A stretch of DNA of 64,000 bases, from the NCBI RefSeq assembly GCF_016907495.1, contig NZ_JAFBCC010000001.1, positions 1,426,001-1,490,000 on the forward strand, written 5' to 3'. This document shows, piece by piece, positions 1 through 8,376 of the stretch (position 1 is the stretch's first letter; each line of letters opens with the position of its first letter). The stretch is from Arthrobacter tumbae. Lineage in GTDB: Bacteria; Actinomycetota; Actinomycetes; Actinomycetales; Micrococcaceae. The position numbers and the translations under genes are program-made. The notes beneath the pieces were generated by a model. That model had not been told where the DNA came from. It ran no database searches and saw only the letters and a list, made by a program, of their open reading frames with translations.

Positions 1-118
1 CCCTGTGGAGGACCGGATCATGCCGGTGCGCCACTACGAACTCACGCCCTCGGCGGAAGTAACCGCCCTGGCACCCTTCGAAGCGTGGAGCAACCTCGTT
101 GCCCGCGTGGATTACTAA
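1..118 (+). CDS. C-terminal fragment of an unidentified protein, cut by the window edge
   Basis: An open frame enters from the left edge and ends at the TAA at 116-118; the last residues read ..FEAWSNLVARVDY. The RBS of the purine permease lies just after the stop, so this gene is probably upstream in the same transcript. A purine-catabolic enzyme would fit the context, but 38 residues carry no motif I recognise, so no function is given. Confidence 0.55.
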   Translation, partial: PVEDRIMPVRHYELTPSAEVTALAPFEAWSNLVARVDY

Positions 119-128
119 GGAGCACGTC

Positions 129-1637
129 ATGGCAATCCTCACCGAGACCGGCGGTCACCCGGAACCCAGAGGTTCCCGCTCAGTCCGCCAGCCCGTTCAA
201 CCCGGGACGCTCAGCCCGCTCGACAAGTTCTTCAAGATCACCGAACGTGGTTCGACGAACAGCCGCGAGGTCCGCGGCGGCTTCGTCACCTTCTTCACCA
301 TGGCGTACATCGTCATCCTGAATCCGCTGATCCTCGGCGGCTTCAGTCCCGACGCCGCTGCACTCGATGTGGAAGGCGGTTGGCTCCAGGCCACACAGAT
401 CGCCGCCGTCACCGGGTTGACCGCCGGCGTCATGACCATCCTCTTCGGAGTGGTCGCAAATCTTCCCTTCGGCATCGCCGCCGGCCTGGGGATCAACTCG
501 TTCCTCGCCGTCTCCGTGGTCGGGGATGTCACCTGGCCCGAAGCCATGGGTCTCGTGGTCATCAACGGCCTGCTGATCGTGCTGCTCGCGGTCACCGGAG
601 CCCGAACGGCCGTCTTCAACGCCGTACCGCGGCAACTCAAGGCCGCCATCACCGTGGGCATCGGCCTGTTCATCGCCTTCATCGGCTTCGTGGACTCCGG
701 CTTCGTCACCCGCACTGCCGGTGGCCCTCCGGTCCAAATGGGCGACGGCGGCTCCATCACCACAGTGCCGACGCTCGTCTTCATCATCGGCCTCATCACC
801 ATGGGGATCCTGATCGCCCGGAAGGTCCAGGGCGGGCTCCTCATCGGCATTATCGTCACGACGGTCATCGCGATCATTGTCGAGATGTCGATGCGTCTGG
901 GCGCCGGCGGGCCGGACAACCCTTCCGGGTGGCACCTCAACGCGCCGGTCATCCCCTCGAACATCGTCTCGCTGCCGGACTTCAGCCTGGTGGGAGCATT
1001 CGATCTCTTCGGGGCGTTCGACCGCATCGGTATTCTCGCTGCAACCATGCTGGTGTTCACGCTCGTCTTCACCAACTTCTTCGACGCGATGGGCACCATG
1101 ACCGGCCTGGCCAAGCAAGCTGGCCTGACGGACAAGCGCGGCAACTTCCCGCGCCTGAAGTCCGCTCTGGTGATCGAGGGTGTGGGTGCGGTTGCCGGCG
1201 GTGGAACGTCTGCATCGTCAAACACCGTCTTTATCGACTCTGCTGCCGGCATCGGCGAGGGTGCACGCACCGGACTCGCGTCAGTGGTGACGGGCGCGCT
1301 CTTCCTGGCCGCGATGTTCTTCACGCCGTTGACGGCGGTGGTGCCGCTGGAGGTGGCAGCGGCAGCTCTCGTCGTCGTCGGTGCCATGATGGTGGCGCAG
1401 ATCCGCGAGATCGACTTCCGGAACTTCTCCATCGCACTGCCGGCGTTCCTCACCATCGTGACCATGCCTCTGACCTACTCGATCGCCAACGGCATCGGCG
1501 CCGGCTTCATCAGCTGGGTCATCATCCGCGCGTCGTCGGGTAAAGCCCGCAAGATCCACCCGCTCCTCTGGGTGGTCGCAGCGGGGTTCCTCGTCTACTT
1601 CGCCCGTGGCCCGATCACGATCTGGATGGGCGGGTAA
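129..1637 (+). CDS. NCS2 family (AzgA-type) purine permease
   Basis: A 502-residue polytopic membrane protein expected to import hypoxanthine, guanine or adenine with protons. The N-terminus carries the family sequence LDKFFKITERGSTNSREVRGG followed by TFFTMAYIVILNP, and the mid-protein NFFDAMGTMTGLAKQAG stretch and the GTSASSN segment are typical of AzgA-like carriers. Hydrophobic segments recur throughout, consistent with 12-14 helices. ATG at 129 is preferred over the frame's earlier start at 99 because AAGGAG (117-122) sits just ahead of it. The xanthine dehydrogenase genes downstream on the other strand support a purine-uptake role. The exact substrate cannot be read from sequence. Confidence 0.9.
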   Translation: MAILTETGGHPEPRGSRSVRQPVQPGTLSPLDKFFKITERGSTNSREVRGGFVTFFTMAYIVILNPLILGGFSPDAAALDVEGGWLQATQIAAVTGLTAGVMTILFGVVANLPFGIAAGLGINSFLAVSVVGDVTWPEAMGLVVINGLLIVLLAVTGARTAVFNAVPRQLKAAITVGIGLFIAFIGFVDSGFVTRTAGGPPVQMGDGGSITTVPTLVFIIGLITMGILIARKVQGGLLIGIIVTTVIAIIVEMSMRLGAGGPDNPSGWHLNAPVIPSNIVSLPDFSLVGAFDLFGAFDRIGILAATMLVFTLVFTNFFDAMGTMTGLAKQAGLTDKRGNFPRLKSALVIEGVGAVAGGGTSASSNTVFIDSAAGIGEGARTGLASVVTGALFLAAMFFTPLTAVVPLEVAAAALVVVGAMMVAQIREIDFRNFSIALPAFLTIVTMPLTYSIANGIGAGFISWVIIRASSGKARKIHPLLWVVAAGFLVYFARGPITIWMGG

Positions 1638-1674
1638 ACCTTCTCCCTCGCCTGAATCGGTCTAGGCTGACCCC

Positions 1675-1962
1675 GTGGAGCTGACCTTCGAGGGCGAGAT
1701 CTGGTACTGGAGGGGTCCGGCGCCGTATCACTTCGTGACGGTGCCGGACCTTCAGTGCGTTGAGGTCCGGGCGGTGTCGAAGATCGTCAGCTATGGCTGG
1801 GGAATGATCCCGGCGTCTGTGACGATCGGCGGCACCACCTGGACCACGTCGCTGTTTCCCAAGAACGGCGGCTACATTGTGCCGATCAAGGACTTTGTCC
1901 GGAAGGACGAGGGGATTGACGACGGCGACACGGTGACGGTTGGGCTGTCGATCGATGCCTGA
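1675..1962 (+). CDS. DUF1905 domain protein
   Basis: A 95-residue protein opening with ELTFEGEIWYWRGPAPYHFVTVP and containing SYGWGMIPASVTIGG and TSLFPKNGGYIVPIK, the pattern of DUF1905, a small beta-barrel domain found alone or fused to YdeI/OmpD-like domains. Here it stands alone and spans the whole protein. Its function is unknown. The GTG start has no RBS, but a TAGGCT hexamer at 1661-1666 lies about one helical turn upstream, as in leaderless actinobacterial mRNAs. It follows the permease by 37 bases but probably has its own promoter. Confidence 0.8.
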   Translation: MELTFEGEIWYWRGPAPYHFVTVPDLQCVEVRAVSKIVSYGWGMIPASVTIGGTTWTTSLFPKNGGYIVPIKDFVRKDEGIDDGDTVTVGLSIDA

Positions 1963-2164
1963 GCCGCTTGAGACCGAGTGCGAGGAGTGGGCTGAGCGCA
2001 CGGCTGCCCGGAGAGCCATGCTGGACAGCGCGTGATTGAGCGCGTGCGCCGGGACTGGCATGCCGTGCCGAACAGAAAATCCATGACACGTTATAAGCGG
2101 CTGTGGGATCCCATGTCCTGTGGGTGTCCTATTGTGGACGGGACCAGTGAGGGGGCCATTCCGC

Positions 2165-2911
2165 ATGGCATGTAACGGCTGCGCGCCATCATCGAAACTC
2201 GACTTTGACTTCAGCATGGCCTTCCAACCTATCTATGACGCGGTTGACGATCGCGTGTGGGGATATGAGGCGCTCGTCAGGGGCGTATCGGGCGAAGGTG
2301 CCTTCGAGGTCCTGTCCAGGGTTTCCGCAGAGCAGAAGTACCGCTTCGACCAGGACTGCCGGGTCAAGGCAATCGAACTGGCATCGCGGCTGTTTCCTGC
2401 TGGCGAAGATCTGAAGCTGTCCATCAACTTCATGCCGAATGCAGTCTACGAACCCGCCGCATGCCTCCGGGCGACCCTGCTGGCAGCAGAGCGATACAGC
2501 TTCCCGACGTCGTCGATCATGTTCGAGTTCACGGAGAACGAGGAGGTGACGGACACCGCTCACCTCACCAACATCATCACCGAATACCGCAAGCACGGAT
2601 TCACCACGGCCATCGACGACTTCGGTGCCGGCCACGCCGGGTTGGGGCTACTGGTCGAGTTCCAGCCTGACCTCATCAAGATAGACATGAAGCTCGTCCG
2701 GGGAATCGACAGCAGTCTGTCCCGCCAAGCCGTGGTGACCGGCATTCTGGCAATGGCTCGGGCGCTCGGCATGACGGTGCTTGCAGAAGGTGTCGAGACG
2801 GAGGCGGAGTACAGGCACCTGGCCGCCGGCGGCATCCGCTTGTTCCAGGGCTACTGGTTTGCGAAGCCGGCGTTCGAACAGCTTCCGCAGGTGAACGGGG
2901 TCCGCTCCTGA
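2165..2911 (+). CDS. EAL-domain cyclic-di-GMP phosphodiesterase
   Basis: A 248-residue stand-alone EAL domain predicted to cleave c-di-GMP to pGpG in the cytoplasm. Visible active-site elements, in order: YEALVRG (E of EAL, about residue 35), NFMPN (metal-binding N), FEFTE, IDDFGAG (paired aspartates), IKIDMKLV (Lys), AEGVET (general-region Glu) and FQGYWFAKP. All residues usually needed for catalysis appear present, so it is probably active. There is no GGDEF, PAS or membrane part. ATG at 2165 is chosen because GAGGGGG lies upstream; the longer frame from 2120 lacks a site. It converges on xdhC with 7 bases between stop codons. Confidence 0.87.
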   Translation: MACNGCAPSSKLDFDFSMAFQPIYDAVDDRVWGYEALVRGVSGEGAFEVLSRVSAEQKYRFDQDCRVKAIELASRLFPAGEDLKLSINFMPNAVYEPAACLRATLLAAERYSFPTSSIMFEFTENEEVTDTAHLTNIITEYRKHGFTTAIDDFGAGHAGLGLLVEFQPDLIKIDMKLVRGIDSSLSRQAVVTGILAMARALGMTVLAEGVETEAEYRHLAAGGIRLFQGYWFAKPAFEQLPQVNGVRS

Positions 2912-2918
2912 ACACCTT

Positions 2919-3725
2919 CTACTGTGAGTCCCGCGCAGACAGTCGCCGCAACAGATCCGCCGCCACACTTACCGCTATGACAGCCGGCGCTTTCCCCGTC
3001 ACGTCCGGCAGTCCGATCGGGCACTGAATCCGCCCGATCTCCTGCTCGGCATACCCCTCCGCCGCCAGCTTCTGCCGGAACCGCGACCACTTAGCCTTCG
3101 AACCGATCAACCCAACGCTCCCGAGGTCCCCACGCCGCATCGCGGCATCGCACAGCAGGAAATCCTCGGAGTGGTCGTGGCTCATGATGAACACGTGCGC
3201 ACCGGCGGGCAGCTCACCCAGGAACGAGTCCGGCACCGGCGTATGCACCGGGTGCACGGCCGCCACGCCGGAAGTCACATCAGCCAGCCGCTCGGGCAGC
3301 AACTGCTCGGCCCGGCTGTCCACCAGGTACAGGTTCATGGGCAGCCGCGAAAGTACCCTCCCAAGCTCGTACCCCACATGCCCGACGCCGAACACCGCCA
3401 CAGTGGGTAGCGACAGGAACGGCTCAAGCAACACCCGAACCTTCCCGCCGCAGCATTGCCGACCGTGCTGCGTCACGGCATGCTCGCTGAGTGAGAACTC
3501 GACGTTCTCGGCAGCTGAAACCCCGCCCGCCATCATCTCCCGCGCCCGGTCAATCACGGTCGCTTCAAGGTTCCCGCCGCCGATGGTCCCCCAACTCGAC
3601 GACGCCCCGACGAGCATCTTTGCCCCGGCCTCCCGGGGAGAATGCCCGCGCACCTCTGACACGGTCGCCAGCACACCTGGCTGCCCCGAGGATCTCAGCT
3701 GCTGCAAAGCCTCCAGCCAGTCCAT
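2919..3725 (-). CDS. xdhC: XdhC, molybdenum-cofactor insertion and sulfuration chaperone
   Basis: A 268-residue XdhC/CoxF family protein. It is expected to bind Moco, protect it during sulfuration and hand it to xanthine dehydrogenase. The N-terminal part shows LATVSEVRGHSPREAGAKM and GTIGGGNLEA, the conserved XdhC signature. The C-terminal Rossmann part shows VAVFGVGHVGYELG and the ending GRIQCPIGLPDVTGKAPAVIAVSV. Its ATG at 3725 lies one base after the xdhB stop, so translation is probably coupled. Last gene of an xdhA-xdhB-xdhC operon. Confidence 0.93.
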   Translation of the reverse strand: MDWLEALQQLRSSGQPGVLATVSEVRGHSPREAGAKMLVGASSSWGTIGGGNLEATVIDRAREMMAGGVSAAENVEFSLSEHAVTQHGRQCCGGKVRVLLEPFLSLPTVAVFGVGHVGYELGRVLSRLPMNLYLVDSRAEQLLPERLADVTSGVAAVHPVHTPVPDSFLGELPAGAHVFIMSHDHSEDFLLCDAAMRRGDLGSVGLIGSKAKWSRFRQKLAAEGYAEQEIGRIQCPIGLPDVTGKAPAVIAVSVAADLLRRLSARDSQ

Positions 3726-3726
3726 G

Positions 3727-6111
3727 TCACTGCGCTGAACTCGTGGACGTGACAAGGTCACCCGAGGAGGAAGAGGACGACGACGGCGCCGACACCCGCT
3801 CGATCGCCCAGAACACCGCTTCCGGAGTCGCCGGGCTGGCAAGGTCCACCTCGACATCCCCCGGCCCGAAAGCGGCGACCGCCTCCCGAAGCGCCTCCCG
3901 GACGCTGAAGGCCAGCATCAGCGGAGGCTCACCCACGGCCTTCGAACCATAGACCACTCCACTCTCGGTGGCCCGCTCAAACAGGTGCACATTGAACTCC
4001 TCCGGCATCTCGGAGAAACTCGGCAGCTTGTAGGTGCTGGCGGACTGCGTGGTGATCCGACCGCGGTTGGCGCCGTCGGATGCATCCCAGCGCAGGTCTT
4101 CGAGCGTCAGCCAGCCCGCACCCTGAACATAACCGCCCTCAATCTGCCCAACGTCGATCATCGGCGAGAGGCTGTCACCGACGTCGTGCACTATGTCCGT
4201 GCGCAGCTGCCGGTAGGCGCCCGTGAAGCGGTCCACTTCCACCTCGGCGAGCGCCGCGCCGTAGCTGAAGTATTTGAACGGTTCGCCCTGCATGCGGGCG
4301 CTGTCCCAGTGCAGGCCTTCGGTGCGGTAGTACCCGGCCGCCCAGAGGGACACGCGCTGGAAGTACGCGTCGCGCGCCAACTCCGCGAAGGTCAACGAAG
4401 AGTCGTGGAAGCCGATCCCGGTGACCAAACCGCCATCGAACCGAACGTCATCCGGGTGGATGTTCAGCTTCCGTGCGGCAACTTCCGCCAGCCGTGAACT
4501 GATCTGCTCGCACGCGTTCTTGATCGCACCGCCGTTGAGGTCCGCACCGGAACTCGCCGCCGTCGCCGAGGTGTTGGGCACCTTGTCCGTCCGCGTCGGC
4601 GCGAGCCGCACGGAAGACAGCGGCACGCCCAGTGCCGTTGCCGCAACCTGCCGCATCTTGGTGTGCAGGCCCTGGCCCATCTCCGTGCCGCCGTGATTGA
4701 TCAGCACCGACCCGTCCTTATACACATGCACCAGCGCACCGGCCTGGTTGAACGCGGTGAGGTTGAAGGAGATACCAAACTTCACCGGAGTCATGCCGAG
4801 CGCCCGCTTGGTATTCGGATGCGACGCGTTGAAGGTCGCGATCTCCTCACAACGCCGTGCAACATCCGCCCTTTCCGAAAGCGACTGCCAGATCGCCTGA
4901 AGGCGTTCGGCGTGCCGTACCGGCTGCCCGTACGGCGTGCTCTGCCCCGGCTCGTAAAAATTACGACGACGAAGCTCACTCGGATCCAGCCCCAACAATG
5001 GCGCGCACCGGCCAAGCAAATCCTCGATCACCAGCATCCCCTGCGGACCCCCGAAGCCGCGAAACGCTGTCTGCGACGTCTTATTGGTCTTCGCGATCCG
5101 GCCATTCACCTCGATGTTGGGGATGTAGTACGCGTTGTCGATGTGGCACAGCGCGCGCTGCAGCACCGGCTCAGAAAGGTCAAGGCTCCAACCGCCGTCG
5201 CTCGTGAGGGTGGCTTTCAGCGCCTGGAGGCGGCCGTCGTCGTCGAACCCTACCTCCCAGCGTGCGTGGAACGGGTGCCGCTTTCCGGACATGGTGATGT
5301 CCTGGGTGCGGTTCAGCCGCAGCCGGACGGGCCGACCGGTAAGGGTGGCACCGAGCGCTGCAATGGCCGCCCAACCGTGCGGCTGCATCTCCTTGCCGCC
5401 GAACCCGCCGCCCATCCGGAGGCACTGCACGGTGACATCGTGGCTGGAAAGGTCCAGCACGTGGGCCACGATTTCCTGCGTCTCGGACGGGTGCTGAGTG
5501 CTGCACTGAATGAACACCTGCCCGGCCTCGTCGATGTAGGCGAACGATGCGTGGGTTTCCAAATAGAAGTGCTCCTGCCCGCTGAACTGGAACTCGCCGC
5601 TGAACCGGTGCGCTGCATTCTCGAGCGCCTTGTCCGGCTCACCACGAGCAACCGTCGGACGGTTCCCCTGGAAGCTCTCGGCCGCGATGGCCTCCTCAAC
5701 GGTGATCAGCGACGGCAGCGGCTCGTAGTCGACCTCCACCGCCTCCGCGCCGAGGCGCGCAGCTTCCAGCGACTCCCCCAGCACCCAGCACACCGCGTGT
5801 CCGTAGAACATCACTTCACTGGGGAAGAGCGGCTCGTCGTGCTTGATCCCGGCATCGTTCACGCCGGGAACGTCCGACGCCGTCAGTACCCTGACCACGC
5901 CGGGAACCTCCAGCGCGGGCTGGGTGCGCAGGTCGACGATACGGGCATGCGCGTGCGTTGACTGGACCGGCCAGGCATGCAGGACATTGGAGTTGCGGAC
6001 GATCAGGTCATCCGTATAAAGAGCCGTACCGGTGACATGGGCTGCGGCACTTTCGTGGGATACAGGAACACCCACCACGCAGTTGACGGGTCGATCCGAC
6101 AGTGACTTCAC
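3727..6111 (-). CDS. xdhB: Xanthine dehydrogenase, molybdopterin-binding subunit
   Basis: A 794-residue subunit that hydroxylates hypoxanthine and xanthine to urate at a Mo centre. Motifs visible: GGGFGGKEMQPHG (Moco contact), TAFRGFGGPQGM (substrate-orienting Arg), GGTEMGQGLHTK (Gln near Mo) and KAVGEPPLMLA (catalytic Glu). Length and layout match bacterial XdhB. The last residues before the stop form a serine run that looks like a disordered tail. Its ATG overlaps the xdhA stop by 4 bases (6108-6111), so the two subunits are probably co-translated. With the upstream permease it forms a purine uptake and oxidation module. Confidence 0.95.
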   Translation of the reverse strand: MKSLSDRPVNCVVGVPVSHESAAAHVTGTALYTDDLIVRNSNVLHAWPVQSTHAHARIVDLRTQPALEVPGVVRVLTASDVPGVNDAGIKHDEPLFPSEVMFYGHAVCWVLGESLEAARLGAEAVEVDYEPLPSLITVEEAIAAESFQGNRPTVARGEPDKALENAAHRFSGEFQFSGQEHFYLETHASFAYIDEAGQVFIQCSTQHPSETQEIVAHVLDLSSHDVTVQCLRMGGGFGGKEMQPHGWAAIAALGATLTGRPVRLRLNRTQDITMSGKRHPFHARWEVGFDDDGRLQALKATLTSDGGWSLDLSEPVLQRALCHIDNAYYIPNIEVNGRIAKTNKTSQTAFRGFGGPQGMLVIEDLLGRCAPLLGLDPSELRRRNFYEPGQSTPYGQPVRHAERLQAIWQSLSERADVARRCEEIATFNASHPNTKRALGMTPVKFGISFNLTAFNQAGALVHVYKDGSVLINHGGTEMGQGLHTKMRQVAATALGVPLSSVRLAPTRTDKVPNTSATAASSGADLNGGAIKNACEQISSRLAEVAARKLNIHPDDVRFDGGLVTGIGFHDSSLTFAELARDAYFQRVSLWAAGYYRTEGLHWDSARMQGEPFKYFSYGAALAEVEVDRFTGAYRQLRTDIVHDVGDSLSPMIDVGQIEGGYVQGAGWLTLEDLRWDASDGANRGRITTQSASTYKLPSFSEMPEEFNVHLFERATESGVVYGSKAVGEPPLMLAFSVREALREAVAAFGPGDVEVDLASPATPEAVFWAIERVSAPSSSSSSSGDLVTSTSSAQ

Positions 6112-7607
6112 TTGGACACCTCCAGTTCCGGAGCGTTCTCGGCATGGAATCTCAGCAGCGCCTGCCTCAGCATTGCCGAGCGGTAGAGCGAGCTGGCCCG
6201 CATGTCATCGATCGGGGTGCCTTCACCCGCCATGACGACGGCGGCGGCCGCCACCGTGTCGGACGTCCAGGGTTGCCCGACCAGCGCCTCTTCGGTTGCC
6301 AGCGCGCGGATGGGAGTCGCTGCCACACCGCCCAGCCCAATACGTGCAGAACGTACGGCGCCGTCACTGAGCTGCAGCGCGATGGCCACGGACACACTTG
6401 AGATGTCATCGAAGCGCCGCTTGGCGATTTTGTAGAACGCGGTGCTTTCGGCGAGCGGCAACGGGATGCGGATGGCGCGCAGCATCTCGTGAGGCTTGCG
6501 GACGCTCTGGCGGTAGCCGGTGTAGTACTCGGACAACGGGACCTCGCGCTCCCCGTCTGTGGAGGAGAGGATGACCCGTGCGTCAAGCGCCAGGAATACC
6601 GGCGCGGAGTCACCGATGGGCGATCCTGTGGAGAGGTTGCCACCGAACGTCGCGGCATTGCGAATTAGACGCGAGGCGAACTGCGGAAAAAGGTGACTCA
6701 GCAGCGGGATCCGGCCGTCGAGCGCCCGCTCAACTTCGGAGAGTGTCAGTGCAGCACCGATCTCGATGGAATCGGCGTCGAACGTCAGCCCCCGGAGCTC
6801 CTCAAGCCGGTCGATGGCGAGGACCAGCGGCGGGCGGGAATGCCGCAGGTTGACCTCAACGCCGAGGTCGGTGGCGCCGGCAACCAGCTTCACGTCCGAA
6901 TTGACACGCAAGGTCTGGTGGACCTCGTCGAGCGACTGGGGACGGATGAACTCCGACTCACCGCTGACGCGGGTGTGTTGCGGCGCGGGGGCGGGCCGGT
7001 TCTGGCGCTCGAGCAGCGGATCGGAGTCCGGGGGTGTTTCCAGTGCGTACGCTGCGTCGCGGATCGGGCGGTAGCCCGTGCAGCGGCACAGGTTGCCGCT
7101 GAGTGAATGCAGGTCGAACCCGTTGGGACCGCACTCGTGGTCGGTAGCGTGCTCTTCACCGACGACAGCGGTTCCGGTTTCCTTGTCTTCCTGCGCGGGC
7201 GAGCGCTCGGGCCGGTAGTATTCGGCAGCCATCGAGCAGACAAATCCGGGGGTGCAGTAGCCGCACTGCGAGCCGCCGCGGTCTGCCATCTCGCGCTGTA
7301 CCGGGTGAAGGTCCTCCGGCGTACACGCGTCGGAGACGTTTCCGAGCCCCTCGGCGGTGATGATTTCCTGGCCGTCAAAGGCAAGTGCCGGTGGGAGGCA
7401 TGCATTGACCGAGGTCCATCGGCTGCGATCGGTCCCATCGGGGCGGGCTACGAGGACCGCGCAGGCGCCGCATTCCCCTTCAGCGCAACCTTCCTTCGAC
7501 CCTGTGAGCCCTTCGTCCCGCAACCAGTCGAGTAATCGAGTGTGGGGATTTGTTCCGCTGCAGTCCCGGACTTTGCCGTTGACGGTTACCTTGATTCCGT
7601 CCATCAT
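6108..7607 (-). CDS. xdhA: Xanthine dehydrogenase small subunit (2Fe-2S and FAD domains)
   Basis: A 499-residue electron-transfer subunit. A plant-type ferredoxin domain comes first (EGCAEGECGACAVLV), followed by the helical 2Fe-2S domain (GSQCGYCTPGFVCSMAA and GNLCRCTGYRPIRDA), then an FAD domain (VAGATDLGVEVNLR; AATFGGNLSTGSPIGDSAP) and a CO dehydrogenase flavoprotein-like C-terminus. About 30 polar residues are inserted between the two halves of the second cluster motif (around residues 128-160), a lineage-typical loop. Start ATG 7607 or 7604; GGGAGCG lies just upstream. First gene of the xdh operon. Confidence 0.95.
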   Translation of the reverse strand: MMDGIKVTVNGKVRDCSGTNPHTRLLDWLRDEGLTGSKEGCAEGECGACAVLVARPDGTDRSRWTSVNACLPPALAFDGQEIITAEGLGNVSDACTPEDLHPVQREMADRGGSQCGYCTPGFVCSMAAEYYRPERSPAQEDKETGTAVVGEEHATDHECGPNGFDLHSLSGNLCRCTGYRPIRDAAYALETPPDSDPLLERQNRPAPAPQHTRVSGESEFIRPQSLDEVHQTLRVNSDVKLVAGATDLGVEVNLRHSRPPLVLAIDRLEELRGLTFDADSIEIGAALTLSEVERALDGRIPLLSHLFPQFASRLIRNAATFGGNLSTGSPIGDSAPVFLALDARVILSSTDGEREVPLSEYYTGYRQSVRKPHEMLRAIRIPLPLAESTAFYKIAKRRFDDISSVSVAIALQLSDGAVRSARIGLGGVAATPIRALATEEALVGQPWTSDTVAAAAVVMAGEGTPIDDMRASSLYRSAMLRQALLRFHAENAPELEVSK

Positions 7608-7779
7608 TCACGCTCCCGTACGAACCGGACCGACGCGCCAACCGAACTGTCTGAAGCGTGTCAAACTGTTCGTTACGTAGTTTCGGTGTGACCTAGCGTA
7701 CACCCTATACGCGGAACTTAGTTTCCACGATGCGATAGATAATTGAACTATCACCACAGGCGCTCTGAACCTCCAGCGG

Positions 7780-7785
7780 TATACT
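7780..7785 (+). promoter_or_regulatory. -10 hexamer TATACT for a leaderless toxin-antitoxin mRNA
   Basis: TATACT ends 6 bases before the antitoxin ATG (7792), which puts the expected transcription start on the A of the start codon. No ribosome binding site lies between. Leaderless initiation is common in actinobacteria. No clear -35 is seen at the usual spacing. Confidence 0.55.
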
Positions 7786-7791
7786 CAAAGT

Positions 7792-8028
7792 ATGACTACC
7801 ACCATCAAAGTGAGCGACGATCTACGGGATCGCTTGAAGGCGCAAGCTGCTTCCAGAGGGCTTACACTGGGCGCGCACCTGGCTCGTCTTGCTGAGGCGG
7901 AAGACCGCAGACTTCGGTTGACGAACCTCAGGGAGGCAGTGGCGGCGACATCGAGCGCTGGAGGTGCAGGCTACGACGACGAGGCTGACCTGTGGGAGCG
8001 TGCTGAACTGGCTGACGCAGAGAAGTGA
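7792..8028 (+). CDS. Antitoxin of a MazF-type toxin-antitoxin pair
   Basis: A 78-residue protein beginning TTTIKVSDDLRDRLKAQAASRG, a ribbon-helix-helix-like DNA-binding start, and ending in an acidic stretch (DDEADLWERAELADAE) of the sort that wraps and blocks MazF dimers. It should neutralise the toxin encoded next and repress the shared promoter. The toxin GTG overlaps its stop by 4 bases. It sits between the xdh operon and the M20 hydrolase, with no mobile element beside it. Confidence 0.8.
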   Translation: MTTTIKVSDDLRDRLKAQAASRGLTLGAHLARLAEAEDRRLRLTNLREAVAATSSAGGAGYDDEADLWERAELADAEK

Positions 8029-8375
8029 CTGAACTCGACCTGGAGCCAGGCATGATCGTGTGGGCGTCGCTCGAATCAGTGCGCGGCCGTGAGCAAGGCG
8101 GACACCGGCCTGCTCTGATCATCGCCTCAGCCGGCTACCTGGATGCAGTCACGACACTGGTCATCGCGCTTCCCATCACAACGATGCATCGAGGGTGGCC
8201 GAACCATATACCTGTAGAGGGGCCCAGTGGTCTCGACCGTCCTTCATGGATCATGACGGAGCAACCCCGCACCCTGTCTCGCGATCGATTGACCCGGATA
8301 GCTGGACGCGTATCAGCAGATTGTCTGAGCACCACGCGCGTATGGCTCGGGGATTTCCTCGACCTCCGCTCCTGA
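8025..8375 (+). CDS. Type II toxin, PemK/MazF-family endoribonuclease
   Basis: A 116-residue protein with the MazF fold pattern: LEPGMIVWASLESVRGREQGGHRPALIIAS near the N-terminus holds the family's (RG)-xQ-GG-H-RP-ALI strand pair, followed by ALPITT and a Trp-rich loop leading to WIMTEQPRTLSRDRLTRIAGRVS. MazF enzymes cut single-stranded mRNA at short motifs. GTG at 8025 overlaps the antitoxin stop, so expression is coupled. The stop is 2 bases from the convergent M20 gene stop. Confidence 0.87.
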   Translation: MTELDLEPGMIVWASLESVRGREQGGHRPALIIASAGYLDAVTTLVIALPITTMHRGWPNHIPVEGPSGLDRPSWIMTEQPRTLSRDRLTRIAGRVSADCLSTTRVWLGDFLDLRS

Positions 8376-8376
8376 T

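Noticed and set aside
180..1465. Long minus-strand frames opposite the permease, and similar frames opposite gcvP and glyA
   Set aside because: Low-complexity Arg/Asp/His-rich shadows of high-GC coding sequence without family resemblance.
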